A DNA stretch of 8,095 bases. It comes from Candidatus Bathyarchaeota archaeon (GTDB lineage Archaea > Thermoproteota > Bathyarchaeia > RBG-16-48-13 > GCA-020355125). The stretch covers positions 1 through 8,095 of the forward strand of contig JAUWWH010000023.1 in NCBI GenBank assembly GCA_030617005.1, in the 5' to 3' direction. The translations under genes and the position numbers were made by a program. Numbering within the stretch: the first letter of the stretch is position 1; the number at the start of each line of letters is the position of its first letter. Shown piece after piece: positions 6,214 to 8,095 of this stretch. The notes under the pieces are model-generated. The model was not told the origin of the DNA, searched no databases, and was given only the letters and a program-made list of their open reading frames with translations.

Positions 6214-6965
6214 GTTTTCATCCTCTCGTTTATGTCTTTGATTGCCTTAAGCATCTCAGGAGTGTAGCCTTGTTCCTCGGAGAACGCTATGAGGTGATCA
6301 AGATCCTTGGGAAGGCAAGCTCCTCCAAAGGCCCTTCCATGCATAGAGGCTCCATATTCGCTTATCCGCTGATCCATGCATGAGACCTTTCCGACTACAT
6401 GGCTATTGACCCCAATAATATCGCAGATCTTGTGGATTTCATTCCAGAAACTTATGTATGATGAAAGGGTGGCGTTGGAAGCTAACTTGATCATCTCACT
6501 AGTTGTAGGATCAACCCTAACTATAGGGGCTCTAAGGGGTTTGTACAGCTTCTCAAGAATGTCTCCATGGTTCTTACAACACTCCCCTATAACGACCCTA
6601 TCAGGGTTGAGAGAGTCCCAAGATGCCATGGCAGCCCTCAAAAACTCAGGATTATGGCTGATATGCCTCCCGTGTTTTTCCGCCAGATTATTTGTAGTTC
6701 CGGGTAGAGTGCTGCTCCTAATTACGATCAACCCATCAGATGTGGTTAGTTGGTCGATGGCTTTTTCTACAACGTCTTCTGGGGTACAGATAAAATGAAT
6801 ATCGGCTTGTGAAATAGGCTTCTTGGAAACCTCAAAACCATCATTTTGAAGTTCTAAGATTTTTTCTTTATTGATGTCGTGAAATATGACTCTATGGCCG
6901 AATCTGGAGAGAGTTTCACCTGTTGCTCTTCCAACTGTTCCAGCCCCAATTATCTGGATCTTCAT
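6210..6965 (-). CDS. Short UDP-glucose/GDP-mannose dehydrogenase-type protein
   Basis: Enzymes of this family oxidise C6 of a nucleotide sugar to a uronic acid with two NAD+. The NAD-binding loop GAGTVG is at 7-12, CTPED at 60-64, RSSTLPGTT at 83-91, HNPEFLR with E107, PDRVVIG at 121-127, SEMIKLASNA with K160 and N164, and the catalytic GGACLPKD with C217 and D221. All catalytic residues are present, but the protein ends at 251 residues. The usual enzymes exceed about 400 and carry a C-terminal UDP-sugar-binding Rossmann domain, missing here; the next gene on the same strand begins at the stop. The start is ATG 6965 (MKIQIIG), which gives an ATGA overlap with the glycosyltransferase; an in-frame ATG at 6980 would add five residues before the first strand. 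Either a partner supplies the missing domain or the substrate is not a normal nucleotide sugar. Confidence 0.82.
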   Translation of the reverse strand: MKIQIIGAGTVGRATGETLSRFGHRVIFHDINKEKILELQNDGFEVSKKPISQADIHFICTPEDVVEKAIDQLTTSDGLIVIRSSTLPGTTNNLAEKHGRHISHNPEFLRAAMASWDSLNPDRVVIGECCKNHGDILEKLYKPLRAPIVRVDPTTSEMIKLASNATLSSYISFWNEIHKICDIIGVNSHVVGKVSCMDQRISEYGASMHGRAFGGACLPKDLDHLIAFSEEQGYTPEMLKAIKDINERMKT

Positions 6966-7825
6966 CTTCTCTGTACACATCTTTCCTCGATTTTTAGTAT
7001 ATGTTCGTAATCATTGAGAATTCGGCCACGCCCGGTAATGGAGCTATATTTTCTCCAAAGGAAAGAAAGAAGTAATAATATGATAACTGTTTTAGTATCC
7101 CTATGTTCTGTTGGATGTTTTTTCTTAGCATAGATGTCGGCTGGTGTTTTTTCCCCTACCACTAATATATGTATGCTCCTAGGGAATTTAATGAATCTTG
7201 ACTCGTGCTGTGTAATGGACTTTGAATGAATCCTGTGAAGGGTAAGGATTTGATTTAGGTATTCGAATTTAAATCCCACTTTGGCTATTCGAAGCCAGAA
7301 ATCGTAATCGGATCCGCGATACATACTCTCATCAAAACCATTCACGCACCTCCAGACCTCACGTCGGAAACATGTAGTTGATGCGTGGACCCTGTTCTTC
7401 TGGAAGAGAATTTTAAAGTTCATGTAGGGGAATGAGTAGCTGATGTCGTGACGTAAACCAAAACATTTCGCATTGCCGTAGACAACATGGGAGTTGCTGA
7501 GACCTTTAATACTTAGTTTTAGTCTGTCCGACATCATGATATCATCGACGTCGTGGTAAGCTATGATTGGGAAATGTGGATTTTCACTGATGGTTCTGTT
7601 TCGTGCCGCTCCGACTGTGAGTGGGGCTTTTTCTCGGATATAAGTTATTCGGGAATCTTTTCTGGTATAGTGAGACATTATTTGTTCTGTGTTGTCTGTA
7701 CTTCCTGGGTCACGAACGATAACCTCCCAATTTTTGTAACTTTGCCGAAGTATGGATTCTAAACATTCTGGTAGGAATCGGCCATAGTTGTAGCATAGGA
7801 GTGGGATCAGAATTTTTTGTGGTAA
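6962..7825 (-). CDS. Family 2 glycosyltransferase, 5' end lacking a normal start codon
   Basis: This GT-A inverting glycosyltransferase has about 287 residues if it starts at 7825. The frame before ATG 7678 clearly encodes the N-terminal strand and helix of a GT2 fold: KILIPLLCYNYGRFLPECL (4-22), LRQSYKNWEVIV (26-37) and DPGSTDNT (39-46, usually DDGSTD). Then come AARNR, the metal-binding DVD near 92-94, NGFDES, GSDYDFWLR (171-179, the ED-x-D region) and HRIHSKSIT (197-205). No ATG, GTG or TTG exists in this frame between TGA 7846-7844 and ATG 7678, which would cut off the first strand and the DPGSTD loop. GGGAGG (7840-7835) lies nine bases before TTA 7825, where TTG would have been an ideal start (MPQKILIP). 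A short hydrophobic run near the C-terminus (TVIILLLLSFLW) may touch the membrane. Donor and acceptor are unknown. The stop overlaps the dehydrogenase start. Confidence 0.8.
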   Translation of the reverse strand, partial: LPQKILIPLLCYNYGRFLPECLESILRQSYKNWEVIVRDPGSTDNTEQIMSHYTRKDSRITYIREKAPLTVGAARNRTISENPHFPIIAYHDVDDIMMSDRLKLSIKGLSNSHVVYGNAKCFGLRHDISYSFPYMNFKILFQKNRVHASTTCFRREVWRCVNGFDESMYRGSDYDFWLRIAKVGFKFEYLNQILTLHRIHSKSITQHESRFIKFPRSIHILVVGEKTPADIYAKKKHPTEHRDTKTVIILLLLSFLWRKYSSITGRGRILNDYEHILKIEERCVQRR

Positions 7826-7897
7826 ATATATCGCCCTCCCGTGTCAGGATGGAAATATATGATATTTACCTTTAAGGTGATGTTTTTATCGTTCAAT
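7826..7897. other. AT-rich intergenic gap with inverted repeat upstream of the glycosyltransferase
   Basis: The gap between the stop of the right-edge gene and the glycosyltransferase contains AT-rich TATA-like words on the minus strand (CATATATTT near 7861-7853, AAATATC). One arm of a perfect 9-base inverted repeat is at 7862-7870; the other is at 7821-7829, within the start region. GGGAGG at 7840-7835 looks like a ribosome binding site. A 38-codon frame from ATG 7923 to TGA 7809-7807 spans the gap; its relation to the glycosyltransferase is discussed in the findings. Confidence 0.4.
7835..7840 (-). promoter_or_regulatory. Candidate ribosome binding site of the glycosyltransferase
   Basis: GGGAGG on the minus strand is nine bases before the TTA codon at 7825 and 21 bases before ATT 7813. 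It supports translation beginning upstream of ATG 7678 even though no canonical start codon follows at the right distance. Confidence 0.4.
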
Positions 7898-8095
7898 TTA
7901 AAGGTGCCATCCAGGGGGAGCATTAAAATTGAGGACTGTTAGGTATCTGGCGAATCTGATGTTGTCGGTCCATCTCTCGGCGGCCCTGTGACCCCATTCC
8001 ACCGCCGTCTTGGATATGGATGTTGCCTTTTGTGTTCCGTAGGTTTCCATCTTCCGGGTGAAGGGATGTTTTAATGCTTCTCTGAGTTTTGTGAG
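7898..8095 (-). CDS. C-terminal end of an unrecognised protein (partial)
   Basis: The open minus-strand frame from the right edge to TAA 7900-7898 gives 65 residues. It begins LTKLREALKHPFTRKMETYG, has the tryptophan- and arginine-rich helix EWGHRAAERWTDNIRFARYL and ends NFNAPPGWHL. The codon pattern resembles the dehydrogenase and nucleotidyltransferase genes (GAC, AAC, ATC, GCC). The position at the upstream end of the glycan block suggests a glycan enzyme, for example the end of a glycosyltransferase or synthase, but I do not recognise the family from this piece. No membrane segment is seen. Confidence 0.6.
   Translation of the reverse strand, partial: LTKLREALKHPFTRKMETYGTQKATSISKTAVEWGHRAAERWTDNIRFARYLTVLNFNAPPGWHL

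Noticed and set aside
6376..6798. Plus-strand 140-codon frame
   Set aside because: It lies entirely antisense within the dehydrogenase gene, whose catalytic motifs are certain; it is a mirror of that codon pattern.
6966..6980. Upstream ATG at 6980 as the dehydrogenase start
   Set aside because: It adds five residues before the first beta strand and a 19-base overlap, whereas ATG 6965 gives the standard MKIQIIG start and the ATGA overlap seen elsewhere.
1..8095. CRISPR array, tRNA, rRNA, insertion sequence or defence system
   Set aside because: I found no regularly spaced repeats with spacers, no cloverleaf or rRNA-like sequence, and no transposase or nuclease motifs; the recognisable genes are glycan enzymes.

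Overview
The window is a stretch of surface-glycan (polysaccharide, S-layer glycan or lipid-linked sugar) biosynthesis genes, all on the minus strand, so transcription runs from right to left. Nothing in it looks like a bacterial sigma-70 operon. The leftmost gene has an archaeal-type TATA box about 25-33 bases before its ATG, as in leaderless archaeal transcripts. Internal genes have GGTGAT-type ribosome binding sites, and AGA/AGG and ATA codons are common. I infer an archaeon, possibly euryarchaeal, with moderate confidence; no marker gene fixes the lineage.

Layout from right (upstream) to left (downstream): the C-terminal end of an unrecognised protein runs off the right edge (7898-8095). 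A short AT-rich gap follows. Then comes a tightly packed block: a family 2 glycosyltransferase whose 5' end lacks a normal start codon (6962 to about 7825), a short UDP-glucose/GDP-mannose dehydrogenase-type protein (6210-6965), a sugar-phosphate nucleotidyltransferase (5515-6213) and two SAM methyltransferases (4943-5518 and 4314-4946). From the glycosyltransferase onward each gene in this block overlaps the next by four bases (ATGA or GTGA). After a 66-base gap comes an asparagine-synthetase-like amidoligase (2325-4247) that lacks the catalytic Cys2. A 170-base gap with short tandem repeats follows. Then come a 37-residue ORF with a strong ribosome binding site (2041-2154), a PIG-L/LmbE deacetylase (1424-2044) and a WbqC-GNAT fusion (276-1427), again joined by TTGA and ATGA overlaps. 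At the left edge, under its own promoter, is the start of an exported Ser/Thr-rich protein (1-121).

A plausible joint role, by inference: the nucleotidyltransferase activates a sugar; the dehydrogenase oxidises a nucleotide sugar to a uronic acid; the glycosyltransferase adds a sugar to a growing glycan; the methyltransferases, amidoligase, deacetylase and GNAT domain decorate it (O- or N-methyl, amide, N-deacetylation, re-acylation). Base composition changes near 5515. Hand-counted 60-base samples are about 42-52% GC to the right (nucleotidyltransferase and dehydrogenase) and about 30-35% GC to the left (methyltransferases). This fits a variable decoration cassette placed behind more conserved precursor genes.

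The most unusual points are the amidoligase without its glutaminase cysteine, the dehydrogenase lacking the C-terminal nucleotide-sugar-binding domain, the WbqC-GNAT fusion coupled to a deacetylase, the small coupled ORF, and the glycosyltransferase with no canonical start codon for its N-terminal 49 residues.
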